A stretch of 64,000 nucleotides of DNA from Boothiomyces macroporosus (taxonomy: Eukaryota; Chytridiomycota; Chytridiomycetes; Rhizophydiales; Terramycetaceae), in assembly GCA_027604185.1 (NCBI GenBank), contig JADGKB010000054.1:33079-97078 (forward strand), written 5' to 3'. Each line of letters starts with the position of its first letter. The stretch's first letter is position 1. Under the pieces are notes generated by a model. It worked only from the letters and a program-made list of their open reading frames with translations, ran no database searches and was not told where the DNA came from. This document shows positions 1-11,302 of this stretch, piece by piece. The translations under genes and the position numbers were made by a program.

Positions 1-3000
1 CTCGCATACAAGCTGGGCTGTTCCGCCTACACCAGTCAAGTTCACACAATACAGTTTTTGATTTGCAAATACTTGCATCACACCATTTACTTTGCGGTGT
101 TCTGTAGGATTGAAGAATACCTCCACAATTTGATTTGATTTGGCAGGAATTGTGAACTTCTGGGTTGAAATTGAGAATGGTGCCCGCACAAGTACAGTGA
201 CATCTAATTCTTGACTTCCATCGTTTTGGAGAAATAGCTTCTTTCTAGCCATATGGAAAATAATAGTGCTTCCAAATTCAATTGTGTCTGGCAAACCATT
301 CAGTATAGTATACAGAGCGACTCCTTTTAGTATGATTGTTCCCAACCTTAAGCTCTTGGCATGAGTAGCTATCGGGTCGATAAATATCTCGCATTTTGTT
401 TCAAATGACCCTGATACTTCGGTTGTGAACCTAAACGGAACAACAAATGTTTCCCATTTATTCAGCTCCCCCCGAATAACAGGCATTTCAAAAGCGAGGG
501 TTTTTCTAGCGGAGGGTGCAACCTTTAGTGACCAGTGATATCTAAAGTTGTAAGGATTACATAGCATCAAATGTCTAGTACAATCCTGATTACAATCCCC
601 AGACAATTCTATTTTACCAAAGTCAAGAACAAACTGCTGCTCGACATGATTTTGAAATGGTAGAAGCATAAACCCAAGACCGAGTCTCTTCACTATTTGA
701 GTAGAGCTGTGCAGATAGTTTCCGAAATCTACAGCTGCTGCAAATCCGATAACCGTAACCAATGTCCCTACATTTGCGGGGGGATTGAAATAGCTGTCTA
801 GCCTTTGCAATTCTCCCGGTTCCAATTCCTTTTGTTTTGGATCCAATGTAAATCCAGACGACGCAAAGAAGCGGACCTTTTTTGTACTGCTCCCTCTATT
901 TTGAATAGTTAACGATTGAGGTGTGGTACTAAAGTCACCCACGGTTTCACATATATAAGGGTCTGTCTTGAATGCAACTTCATAATTGGTATCAGATGGG
1001 ATTGCAAGGACATCTTTACCGTCATCCGCCCACATCTCATCAGTATACTCCAGTTTTAAGGTTCGCGTTCGTGAAAACCAGTTTAATACTTGCTCAAATG
1101 CAGGGTGAATTTTCAGGTCTGGATTTTCATATCGAGGCTCGATACATGTACCAATCAAGTATAGTTCTTTTCCCTTCATTGTAGCATCCAATAGCATTAT
1201 ATTTGGATGGGTCATCTGCATTTTAACTTCTTTCATATAGCATCCTGTTCGGAAAGGCTGGAATTTAAAAGTTACTGGAACAATTGAAAAAGCCTGGACT
1301 TCCATCAAATTATTCTCTGAAAAGTTTTGTGCCACTGTAATTTGTTTTACTTTGTTTTGCTCCTCTACAAAATCTGGGAAATAAAGCTTTACATCATACT
1401 GAGACTCGTTCACAACCACGGTGCTAAAATTAACTGACTGCGATAGCCTGACAGGCTTGAAAAAGACGTAATCATAGAGAGGCAGGTAGATGGGGTGTCC
1501 AACGTAGGCAGTAATATTTATACCGACATTTTCAAAGTCTTGACATGAAACCTCCAGCACAGAACTGTAGTTGCCTCTTGTTTGGAACTTTAAACTATTG
1601 TAGGTGAAAACAACATTGATTGTGCTGGCACTTCTAGGAGCTACTCGTACCAAGTAGGGACACGTTATCAATTTATCATATGGATACAAGCTGCAAGTGA
1701 TAGGATCATGCCCCCAGTTTAAGATGGTTAAACATCTCGTTTCTTGAATATTATCCGGGGTGCAAATACCAAAATCTAATGTATGTGAAATTTTTCTTTG
1801 AACAGGATCAATTTGCGCTGCTGTAATTGATTTCATGATCTGCATCTCAAATGGTGTAAGTCCTGATGTACTTGGGTCGTTGTGGTGAGATTTATCAACC
1901 TTTTTAATAAGTTGTGTTCTTTCAAAGGAAAGGGCAGTGATACCAAGCAACGAATTTTTTTCGTTTTCTGGATATATAGCCATTGGCATATCCGTAGTTC
2001 CCACCAATTGAACCAATATTTCTTCTCCTCCAGGTCCATGGAATATAATGTTTTCAGAAACCCTTCCAGGGGTTTTTGGATAGAATATAATCGGGATTTT
2101 CAAAGTTTCGAGAGCTTTGAGTTTGATGGAATCATAATCAATCTGGAATGAGTAGCTATGTCTGTCCCTGATGGTCACTTTCTGTCCTTCCTCATTTTCC
2201 ATAGTCTTTCCTAATTGTACGTTGAGTGTGATTTGATATTCTGCCAAATTCTCGATGTGAATGAATAACTCTTTTTTCTTCATTGGAAGTACCCATCCGG
2301 CATCAATAAAGGTCGGTGTTATCTTGAAGAATTTCTTTTTGATTGCCGATAACCTTGAAGTGGCCATTTTGCGTCCGTATCGATCGAAAACATGCAGCCC
2401 GCCATCAATATTGGTGTTTTTCATCGAAAGAGGGTAGAATGTGACTGCAATTTCATATACACCCTCTCCTTGAAGTTTGAAATGGAAATCTTTGATAGAA
2501 AACACGTTTGGAGGCTCCACAGCTATAAAGTATTCCCGTTCAGTGTAATCACCTCTCCCTGCTTTAAACCGTAACGCTACAGTTTTAGTCATTGGAGCCC
2601 GTGAGCTATGGAAATCACAGTGTCCTGGCTCGGTTACGATTCTAATGGGTTGTGGTTTCAAATGCGAGAATGCCAAACCTTCTCGCAAGAAATCCGACAA
2701 GTTAGCTGGATCATCGACACAGCTAAAATCTTCAATATTGAAATTTACTTCGTGTTGATATTTTGCTGAAGTATGACCAATCATTCTTGTGTGTGAATCA
2801 ATAACCTTTTTTCTCAGTGTACTATTGTGTTCTTGAAGGTTTTTGTATAATTTTTGTAAAAAGTAGGACTCCAGCTTCCTATATTGTAGACTGCTTGTGT
2901 TTGTCTGTTTTGCCAGTATCGGCAAAAGATCTTCCCAAGTGTCCGTTTCTTGTGGTTCACGACCGTCGTCTCTGAAGAGGTAAGGAAGAGCAAATGTTCC

Positions 3001-6000
3001 TTGCTGCCTAATAAGTGATGGTATGTCATAAAAAGGTATCCCGTCTACAGTAAACCCACTAGGGCTGGGTAAAGTGAATCCTCTTGGAACATAGAATGGA
3101 TTCCCGTCATTGTCATATCCAGCCATCATATTCTTTTGAGCAAATTCAGATTGTGTATTCTTCTTGTCGACGGAATAGTATCGATTTCCTTTTAATGTCA
3201 AGCCTGCTGGAAGTGCTTTGACTGTGGGCGTCCTTCCATAGTACGGAATTAATGATTGAGTATAACCGACTGGAATAGGTGGTAGATTCACAGGCGGTGT
3301 GAAGTATGGCTCTCCGGTTGCAGTATAGTTGTTTGGAACAGGGAAAGAAAAGCATTCTGCATATCCACCAACAAAAGACTGCTTTCTCGATGAAATGGAT
3401 TCTCTGAAGCTTTCAACTGGCTGCGCCTGGTTAGGAGTAGCAAAATCAAGTCCATCAACATAGTCTTCATTAATGACTTTGAGCTGTATCGCTTTCCATA
3501 CTGCCTTTTCTTCTATACCTTTAATGTATATATTGAATATAGCACCATCATATAATCCCCCACTAGCGTTAGAGTGTCCTTACACATCATTAATACCCTT
3601 TTGTACTACAATATTACTCGCTTCTTCATCAACACTTTCAACAATAGTAAGAATCCTCCGTAATTTTGGTCTGTGAGGCTCTATAATATCCAAAATTACA
3701 GGTGCACCTAACGGAAAGTCTGTCTCTTGTTCTTGCGGTTTGAGACCACTATATTAAAATATAACATACGGTAATTTACAAGGATATAGACAAGTATGTC
3801 TGTTTGGGGTCGTTCCTTCAGGATAAGAGTGTTCTTTGGGAGTATCGTCTATGGAACCTAATGAAATATAGTCCTGATAATAATTTCTCTCGCTTTGGAT
3901 AATTTGCTTGGTATTTGCAGATGGCTTGCCAATAGGTTTGCCATAAATAGGAGAAATATAAGTTGCATTTCTATCAATTTTCTCTGGATCAAATCCAGGG
4001 TAGGGACAAATTAGTGTAAATCCTTGCGGACAAGCGCCTCCGTCCAAGTCGTCAGTTTTTGAAGGAATTCTTGTAAACCCTTTAGGGATTTCATCAGATT
4101 CTTTCCATGTTGAAGGTTCTTTTGGAACAATAAACCGTCTTAACCCATCTTCAACTTTTTGCACTATAGAAGTGTCTTTTGGCATTGTCGGTACGGGTGA
4201 TTGAGTATATGCACATGGTATAGTTGGAATCAGGCCGCATCTTTCATTGTATTCATGCAACGATCTTGGAGGATATCTTTGTTCTGACCATTTATCTCCT
4301 ACCATGTACAATGGAGGAGTGGTTGTAACTGCAGTAGGAACTCCTGGAATTGCTGGAATGGGTCTTGTAAGTGTGACATTGGACTTTGCATGAATGGGTA
4401 ACTCAACAAGTATTGATTTCGTCCTGTTCATGATTGCATTTGGCTCACAGAAAAATCCATTACATCCTGGCATTGGTAACAGTCTCGCAACGCATCCAGG
4501 AGGTTGAATTAAAGCTCGCAAAAGTTTTTCACGTAGAGACACCCTACACTCTTCTTTATGCGTCATTTCTACAAAATTCTTCAGTTCCTTCAAGTAAATG
4601 GAATCCTGGAAGTGATTGAATCCAAGAGATTTACTGTACTTTAATCCCCTAACTAGAGAGTCGATTCCAACCAGCATAGCATCTTCATTTGTAATTGGTA
4701 GCCAGTTGCTAATGAATTGAATAGCCATTTTTTGTAATTCAGTGTGTGGCACCATAATAAGGGGATTGACAAATCCTTGAAAGACTGCTCCGATATAGGC
4801 TTTATTTGCAGGCGTTTGCTCCAACTATAATTAACATAGAATTACGTTGTTATTCAACAGATCCAAAATAGCTAAAACCACAAATAAATCGTTTGATCTT
4901 GGTATCTCTTTGAAATCATTCTTGAAGACCAGTGTCAGTTCTTCATATGCCATGTAAACAATCAAGTTTTCCACATAATTTGAATTTTCAAACTTGAAAT
5001 TGGCAAACTTTGCGATTGAACGGAATAAATGAAGACGAATATCTTGATAAACTATGGTTGTCTTGTCATTCTTTCTTGCATACTGTCGCTGGAGGATCTG
5101 TCTTGCTAAATGTTTATAAATCTTGTTTAGCATCGGATGACACTCTCTAGTAGACCCCAGCACATACGCAAATTGCCCCAATAAATATATAGATTTTATC
5201 CTATTTTCCAATCGTTCATCTGAAACTGCTGCGTCCATCAAGACATCTCCAATTTCTGCTCTGGTTGTTGTATCATTCAAAGTATCAATTAAATTAGGGA
5301 GTGCTCGACCTAAATCCACCATTGCTTCGTATCTAGAGAATGGTTCTGCTTGGGTCAAGCCAATCAATAGCAACTTCCAACCTCTGTTCAATAAAATTTG
5401 AAAATTCAATGCACTCACATTATTACTGTCTACATCAAGTATAATTACCTCCTTGATTCTGTTTCTTTAATCCTTTTGAGACAGCAAACAAGTTGTCGTT
5501 CACATCACAGTTGGGTATACTGTCAAAAGATAAGCCATGTAACCCCCAATCTCTTTCCAAGATATCTTTTTCTTCTTGATCCATCTCGACCTTTTTTTGC
5601 TCTGCAGCATGTAAACTAACAGTAGTCAAACCAGCTCTTCTTTGGTTCCTCCTATTTTGCCCACCAGATTTAGATATTACTTTGTTGTTTGTAAAATCTA
5701 AAGTTGAATCGTTCTCTGGTGTCAAATTGATACCAGAGTAAACGTAAACGTCTCGCCATAAAGATTCAACAGCTTTTGCAAAGTCTGATAAATCTACATT
5801 TTCTCGTTGTTTGAATTTAAAGTATCCTTGTGTAACTTGAATACGCAGCATATCCCATCTATTTAACGCTTGTTGTTTCCTTGTTTTTATATGCTCGTCG
5901 TTGATAATAGACTTTCTCGGTCCAGATGGAGATAAAGGTGCCAGTAGTTTTGAATTTATGTAACTGGCTTGTTTACCGATATTAGATATCCTTCCTAAAG

Positions 6001-6304
6001 CGGCATCTTCCAATCGCACATTCAAAGTACCAGGTTTTTGTTTTGGACGACTGTCTTGTCCATCTTCCTCCATCGTTACTGCTAAGCCGGGAGCAAATAG
6101 CGTGGGATTATCTACTACGATAGTAGGGCTATTCAATACTGATGGTTGTTTAGTAAGACGCCTTGAAAGTGGTCGTTCAGCCTTTTCAGAAGTAGAAGGA
6201 GATTTTCCAAACCTTGGGGAATCTATTCCAGCCTTTGTTGATTCCTGTTTAACTGAGCTTTGTTTTGTTATATTTGGTGGTTTATCTGGTGGTGTATCAG
6301 ACAT
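1..6304 (-). CDS. Giant ASH/MSP-repeat protein, candidate flagellar (HYDIN/CFAP-like); 3' end outside window
   Basis: The gene begins at the ATG at 6304 and stays open to the left edge, giving at least 2,074 residues after removal of four introns (5430-5448, 4825-4845, 3749-3769, 3563-3583; 19, 21, 21, 21 nt). The first roughly 890 residues are non-repetitive, with proline/glycine-rich segments. The region encoded from about 2.6 kb down to the edge is built of beta-rich units typical of ASH/MSP immunoglobulin-like folds (for example the block LTGVGGTAQLVCE near the edge). Such multi-ASH proteins are usually central-apparatus or axonemal components (HYDIN, CFAP47, CFAP65, CFAP74, DLEC1 types). 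I cannot say which one this is. The gene model is well supported by frame-perfect splicing; the ciliary role is inference, strengthened by MNS1, TTLL and CEP295-like genes nearby. Confidence 0.7.
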
Positions 6305-6663
6305 TTTCAAAGTTTACACGCGATTTTTCAAAAAGAAATCTTTTGATCAAGTTTAAAAAGTTTAATTTCCAGTGCTTAGTTTATTCATGTCCTTGGAATA
6401 TAGAGATTTTAAATGGAGAGGATTCATCATAGAAGAGTGCTGAGTACTCGGATGATAAAATTGTCATTATGGTAATTGTGCAGATTTGCCTAATTGGAAA
6501 TTGAATGTTCAGTTAATTCAACTACCCTAGTACAATCTATTCCCCACAAATGCAATCGAGTATCACAATTATGAGCAGTGTGCAAATAGGACAATCTAAC
6601 TGACATGAACGAATCCTACTTTTAAAATTCAAGATTAAAGCAGTATTAAATAGACTGAATATA
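6305..6663. other. Intergenic, 359 bp, nothing recognised
   Basis: AT-rich spacer between the start of the giant ASH-repeat gene and the stop of uS14m, both on the minus strand. It presumably holds the promoter of the former. I found no open frame with codon structure, no tRNA-like fold and no intron-like string that could rescue a gene. Confidence 0.6.
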
Positions 6664-6966
6664 TTACCACAAACTAGTTCTAACCCCAGGCAACTCCCCA
6701 TTCAATGCCTTGTTCCTGAACTCTGTTGGCGACAATTTAAACGGAAAAACAATATTCCTAGTCCTACCTCCAACAATACACCGTGGCTGAATAGCAGCAG
6801 GTCTACTATACCTGCTAAACTTTTGCAATTCCAATTGTGCTTTAACTCGTACTACCAACGGCAAGTCTCTTGAATGAATAATGTATCGCAGCGCTTGGCG
6901 TTTAGGCTCCATTTCAGCTGTTAATAAACGGGCGATCCTGTCTCTGATTGTATTCGCAACTGGCAT
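6664..6966 (-). CDS. MRP2: Mitochondrial small-subunit ribosomal protein uS14m
   Basis: A 100-residue intronless protein. The C-terminal half carries the uS14 signature: RCIVGGRTRN, then FKLSPTEFRNKALNGELPG and the terminal SLW. The N-terminal half is basic and helical (IRDRIARLL, KRQALRYIIHSRDLP), as in mitochondrial homologues, and the zinc-binding cysteine pairs of some bacterial S14 proteins are absent. It binds 16S-type rRNA in the head of the mitochondrial 30S-like subunit. Its size matches the fungal and animal mitochondrial family. The symbol follows the yeast name and rests on family identity only. Confidence 0.93.
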   Translation of the reverse strand: MPVANTIRDRIARLLTAEMEPKRQALRYIIHSRDLPLVVRVKAQLELQKFSRYSRPAAIQPRCIVGGRTRNIVFPFKLSPTEFRNKALNGELPGVRTSLW

Positions 6967-7086
6967 TTATTTTTTTCAAATTTCAAAAATTTTTTTTAAT
7001 CTGCTTGGTAGCAGGTTGAATATTTTTGAAATGAGATTAATGGATCTGTTCACTTTGCGATGAGTTTATTATGAATTTATCGTCAT

Positions 7087-8872
7087 TTATGATTCTACAT
7101 TTTGAAATAATTTTTCTTTTTCTATTGGTAGTAGTTTAGCCAATAGTCTCATTGTTGGTCTGCCATGAGGACAATTCCATGGCTGGTCCATGGTTGCCAT
7201 ATTGCCTACAATCAATTTCATTCGCTTCATATCCAGGTCATCGCCAATCATAACGGAATATCTGCATGCTTTTGAAGCACAATAAGCCAAGTACTTTTTA
7301 CTTGGTTGAAGTACCCCTTGTTCCAAATGGTTCAATATCTCGTACAAATCATTTACATCTTGAGTTGAATCTTGCATCTCTGGTAAGCCTGTTAAAACGT
7401 TTGATTGGATATCAAACCCTAAATATTTCAATTCTTTTTGATATTTGATTACCAAATCCTGTTGTATTGGTGTTAATTCTAGTTTAATTGGCTTAAACAA
7501 GGGCTGGATTGAAACATTTCTTTTCTTTAGGTTTTCGTAATTGTACTTTTCGTCACTATATTAGAAAGAGTTACCTTGCATGTTGATCAATGATGAACAA
7601 ATGGTTTTCATGTATCGCTAGGATGAATCCCTTGTTAAATTGCCCAATTATTCTCATTTCTTTGAAATCCTGTTTTTCAATTACAATCGGCTCAGGGATA
7701 AACGTCTTTACATCCTTGTCTATATTTTCACTTTCTATTGTTGAATCTTGAGATTGCTGTCTATCTAAATCAAACTCGATTATTGTATTTTTTAGCGGAT
7801 ACAGCATTTTTAAATAACCAGAGTCGAAATCAAATATCTTTTGGGAAGGTGGAGCTACAATATGCTTGCTTGTTTCTTTTTTCACAAAGTTGGTCTTTGA
7901 TGGCAGGTATAATTCCCGTACATGTTGACTAATTTCTTCAACAATCTTGGTTTCATCTTCAAATAATATCGTTCGTTTATCTGGTGATACGTTTCTATCC
8001 AGCATATCCAATGGAATTCTAATATGAAGAATGACAATTGGGTAATGGTTGGGATTGTACTCTTTGTATATCTCATTCAACTTTCGCAATAGCTTAGGAA
8101 AGACTATAGGCTTGTTGTTTACATATACATACTGTCTATCAGTATCAGCCCTTGCTTTTTTAGTTCCAGAAATCTTTCCATAAAATTCAATTTCATTATC
8201 TTCAACAGAAATTTTAGACTTGAAATCAATCAAGTCAATACTAAACTTTGATCCAAACAAATCATCTAGTACATGTTTCAACCCTTTGCCGCCAGTTTCA
8301 AACTCCTTTTTCGTTGTAGTGCAACTGAACCGAATATCTGGAAAACATATACAGTATGAATAGAGTACGTTTATACACTTTGTAGTTTCCTTTTTAAAAT
8401 TCCTTTTATATTCCTGATACCGAACTGGATAACGTAAAAACAGATTTTGTATTTGGATTGTAGTTCCACGTTTCCTATGTGTAGGTTTTGAAGATTTCAG
8501 CTCTCCATCTGAGCTGTATTGTAACAAATATCCAATCGGAGACTGGGTGCTTGTAATTACAGTCAAGTCTGATAGTTGGCAGAGAGCGTGTAGAGCTTCA
8601 CCTCTAAATCCAAAACTATTAATTACTTGTAAATCATTGAATTGCTGTAACTTGGAAGTAAAGCTCTTTCTCCCCAGTAACTCGTGGCTCTCTTTACTGA
8701 TTCCGTCTCCATCGTCGATTACTTGGATTGTATCACCAATCTTTATTTCTATTCTTGTCGAATGAGCATCGATGGAATTCTCTACTAGTTCTTTTACAGC
8801 TTCAAATAGACTGGTGATCACTTGAGATGAAGATATTATTTGGTGGGTATGTTTGTCAATTTTAGAGATCAT
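7087..8872 (-). CDS. PMS1: PMS-type MutL homologue, DNA mismatch repair endonuclease
   Basis: Two exons (8872-7575, 7555-7087) around a 19-nt intron at 7556-7574 give 588 residues. The start is the MISKIDKH methionine at 8872; further upstream the frame runs into the neighbouring gene. GHKL ATPase motifs are clear: ELVENSIDAHS, VIDDGDGIS and SFGFRGEAL. Splicing restores the metal-binding endonuclease motif DQHASDEKYNYE, and the C-terminus has CPHGRPTMR, a PMS2/yeast PMS1 hallmark. The protein should pair with MLH1 as MutL-alpha and nick the daughter strand. It is much shorter than the usual 850 or so residues, mainly because the linker between the ATPase and C-terminal domains is short. Orthology to PMS1/PMS2 is firm. 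Confidence 0.95.
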
Positions 8873-8907
8873 GTAACTTGAAAAAGATAAATTTGAACCA
8901 TTTATTC

Positions 8908-9577
8908 TTACACTCTGGTTCTGGCACTGGTGCTGAAAAAGGTTTGGATAATGTAAACTTGGGCAGCGGCCATTCCTACCATTGATAGGGATTCTAGAAC
9001 AGCAAACCAAAACATTCTACTACCAGCATCTTTAACCATAGAGAAATTACGATGTTCAGAGCTTCTGATTTGTCTCTGAGTGCGAACAAGGGTAGACATT
9101 GTTCTAGAAAGCCCGTTCAATTCTTCCCTTAATTTCTTGATTGATTCAGGCACTTCATCTTCCTTTTTTTTGCTATTAATATTTCCAACGCTTTCTTCAA
9201 TCTCTGATTTGAAAATAGAGTTTGTAACTTCATGTTCCATTGTCAAATCGAAATCGATTAATTTTTCAGCAAATGTCGACATTGCGTTTGAGAAACAAAT
9301 AGCGTATTCACCCAATAATCCAACAGTCATAACATAATCGCCTTGTCTTTCTGCTTGACCTAATAGAATAAGTTTTCCTTTTGGATCGGTCAGTTCGTAA
9401 TCTACATCAAAGTCACCACCTTCTTGAACCTACATTAGGGAATCTTACTGCGAAATAGAATCCGAGTTTTTCCCCGATTTCTTTGGAATCTGCATAGAAG
9501 CAGGATCTTTCGTGAGGTGCTAGTTTGAATGATACTGTGACTGCTGTAATAAATTGAATCAATGCAAACACCAGCAT
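8908..9577 (-). CDS. p24 family ER-Golgi cargo receptor (EMP24/TMED2-like)
   Basis: Exons 9577-9449 and 9429-8908 flank a 19-nt intron (9430-9448); the product is 216 residues. It opens with a signal peptide (MLVFALIQFITAVTVSF). The GOLD domain contains the two expected cysteines (ERSCFYAD and YAICFSN). A heptad coiled coil follows (IKKLREELNGLSRTMSTLVRTQ), then one transmembrane helix (MFWFAVLESLSMVGMAAAQVY) and a short tail with FF and a C-terminal valine, typical of p24 COPII/COPI sorting signals. Such proteins cycle between ER and Golgi and help load GPI-anchored cargo; several probable GPI proteins are encoded in this window. The subfamily (beta) is a reasonable but not certain call. Confidence 0.92.
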
Positions 9578-9818
9578 TTTTTAGATTGTGAAAAATTGCT
9601 TTTTGCTTACCAGTAGATTAAACGATGGTTCATTAATCTCATTCAGAAAAAGACATCCAGACAGTGTACTAGTGGTAAAAGTAATTAGCAAATGAGCTCA
9701 TAGAGAGTAGTCCAGAGGTGTACTAGAGTAAACTGTAACTCACTCATTACGTAATCAGCCATCGATATAACCATGGTCATTGCTAATATATTTTAAAGAA
9801 TCTTGTAATTTTTTGAAA

Positions 9819-10794
9819 ATGTCCAGTGAAATCAATCGCGAAAAACGAATAAACAGACTGTTGCAAGTACGACAAAAATCCAAGCAGATCCAGAAACAAA
9901 CCAACAGCAAATACAAAGAGCTATTAGAAAAACAGGCTCTGCTTTACCTTGAAGAGCGGTTCAACTTGTTCATCAGTAAAAAGAATGAAGAGATAAACAA
10001 ACTAAAGGAATTATTGAATATCGAATCCAAAGGGTTTACAGATGCAGAGAATATTAAACAAGAAAACACAAATACTTTGGTTCACATGTTACTGGATAAT
10101 CAAATTAGAGCGGAACAGAGATTCAACAAAGCGCACGAATTGTTTATTAAAGAGCAACTGCTTTGTAAGCAACCAGAAAAGATTCGCTTTCTATTACTGA
10201 AATTGGTTCGAGAACAAGAAGAAAAGAGATCACGTTATATCGCTAGTAAACCACCAATAATAAAACCAATGGAAATAGAATCAAACAATATTCAAAAACT
10301 AAACTACCAGACTCGCCAGAATAAAGACTTTGACGACTCTTGCTTCCATAGAGACTATGATATAGTCAGAATAGAAAAGCAACAGGTGGATCCATACAAT
10401 GAAGCAATCATTAAACAAAAAGAAACTGAATTGAAACTAAAAGAAAAGGAAAAGGAGAATATTGAAAATATGAAAACCAAGAATCAGCGATACCAGCACG
10501 CTATAAACCAAGTGCTATTAGACCAAAGAAAAGAGCAGCTAATCAAGCAATTACAGGATCTTAAACAGAGAGACTTGAAAAGAAAGCATGAAAATGCAAT
10601 CTTGAATGCGAAATTAAACCGATCCAATTTCATAGAGTTTCATGATTTGAATAGCAAGTTTGAAAAGCAGTTTCAGATTGGTAATTCCATTTAATGTAGG
10701 TGAGAGTTACTTTGAGCCAGTAGTTGATGTAGTTAAACCCAAACAAGTAATCAAGCAAGAATTATCTTTTGAGTTTATCGATATCGTGCAATAA
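9819..10794 (+). CDS. CEP295-like centriolar coiled-coil protein
   Basis: Exons 9819-10680 and 10700-10794 around a 19-nt intron (10681-10699) give 318 residues. The start is the ATG before SSEINREKR. The layout follows the N-terminal region of animal CEP295/Ana1: a basic NREKRINRLLQVRQKSKQI start, long charged helices, a proline break (ASKPPIIKP), then a second helix ending in LDQRKEQLIKQLQDLKQRD. CEP295 drives centriole-to-centrosome conversion and elongation. The protein is far shorter than animal CEP295, and the short C-terminus exists only if the micro-intron is spliced. Family assignment rests on pattern resemblance of the N-terminal block, so it is moderate. Presence of a centriole protein fits a flagellated organism. 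Confidence 0.6.
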
Positions 10795-10877
10795 AAACTC
10801 CAATATCTTTTTGAAATGAATTCACAAATATATTTGGCAAGAATTGCACTAATCAACAAAAAAAGTTTCGCGAAAAG

Positions 10878-11092
10878 ATGAACACAAACGAACAAGACAC
10901 TGAAGATCTCGCTCTAATGGTACATATACCTAACCCAGATTGACCAAGTATTACTAAACTTGAAAACGAAATTTGAAGAAATGTCCAGCCAGATTATAGA
11001 TAAAAGTATCTATTGCTAATGTAGTGGAAAAGATGGGAAAGAGAGTTGATGAACTGGAGCGTAATATTCAGGAAATGGTTGATAAGGAATAA
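10878..11092 (+). CDS. HSBP1: Heat shock factor-binding protein 1 (HSBP1)
   Basis: A 58-residue gene in three small exons (10878-10919, 10939-11005, 11025-11092) separated by two 19-nt introns (10920-10938 and 11006-11024). Without splicing no frame is long enough to notice. The spliced protein has the HSBP1 core: IDQVLLNLKTKFEEMSSQII followed by KRVDELERNIQEMV, a continuous hydrophobic heptad. HSBP1 forms coiled-coil trimers or hexamers, represses HSF1, and is also linked to WASH complex assembly. The missing RIDDM-type segment between the two halves makes it slightly shorter than animal forms. Confidence 0.88.
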
Positions 11093-11215
11093 ATAGAATT
11101 TGTTTTATTTATGAATTTGATTTTAATAGTTGTCTATCGACTGTGCTTGAACTCTGCTCGCCTAACAATACACCAGATTCTCGTATTTATTCCTAAGTAT
11201 CTTAGCCTCTACAAT

Positions 11216-11280
11216 CAGAAACCATGAGCTATAAAATACTTCAACCAGAAACCATGAGCTATAAAATACTACAATCAGAA
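11216..11280. repeat. 30-bp direct tandem repeat, two and a half copies
   Basis: The block CAGAAACCATGAGCTATAAA recurs with a period of 30 bp, starting at 11216 and 11246, and a third partial copy begins with CAGAAAC at 11276. It lies in the spacer between the convergent HSBP1 and SLP1 genes. Copies differ only by single bases in the ends. It looks like a recent local duplication in untranslated sequence. Confidence 0.85.
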
Positions 11281-11302
11281 ACACAGGATTATGATACATA
11301 AA

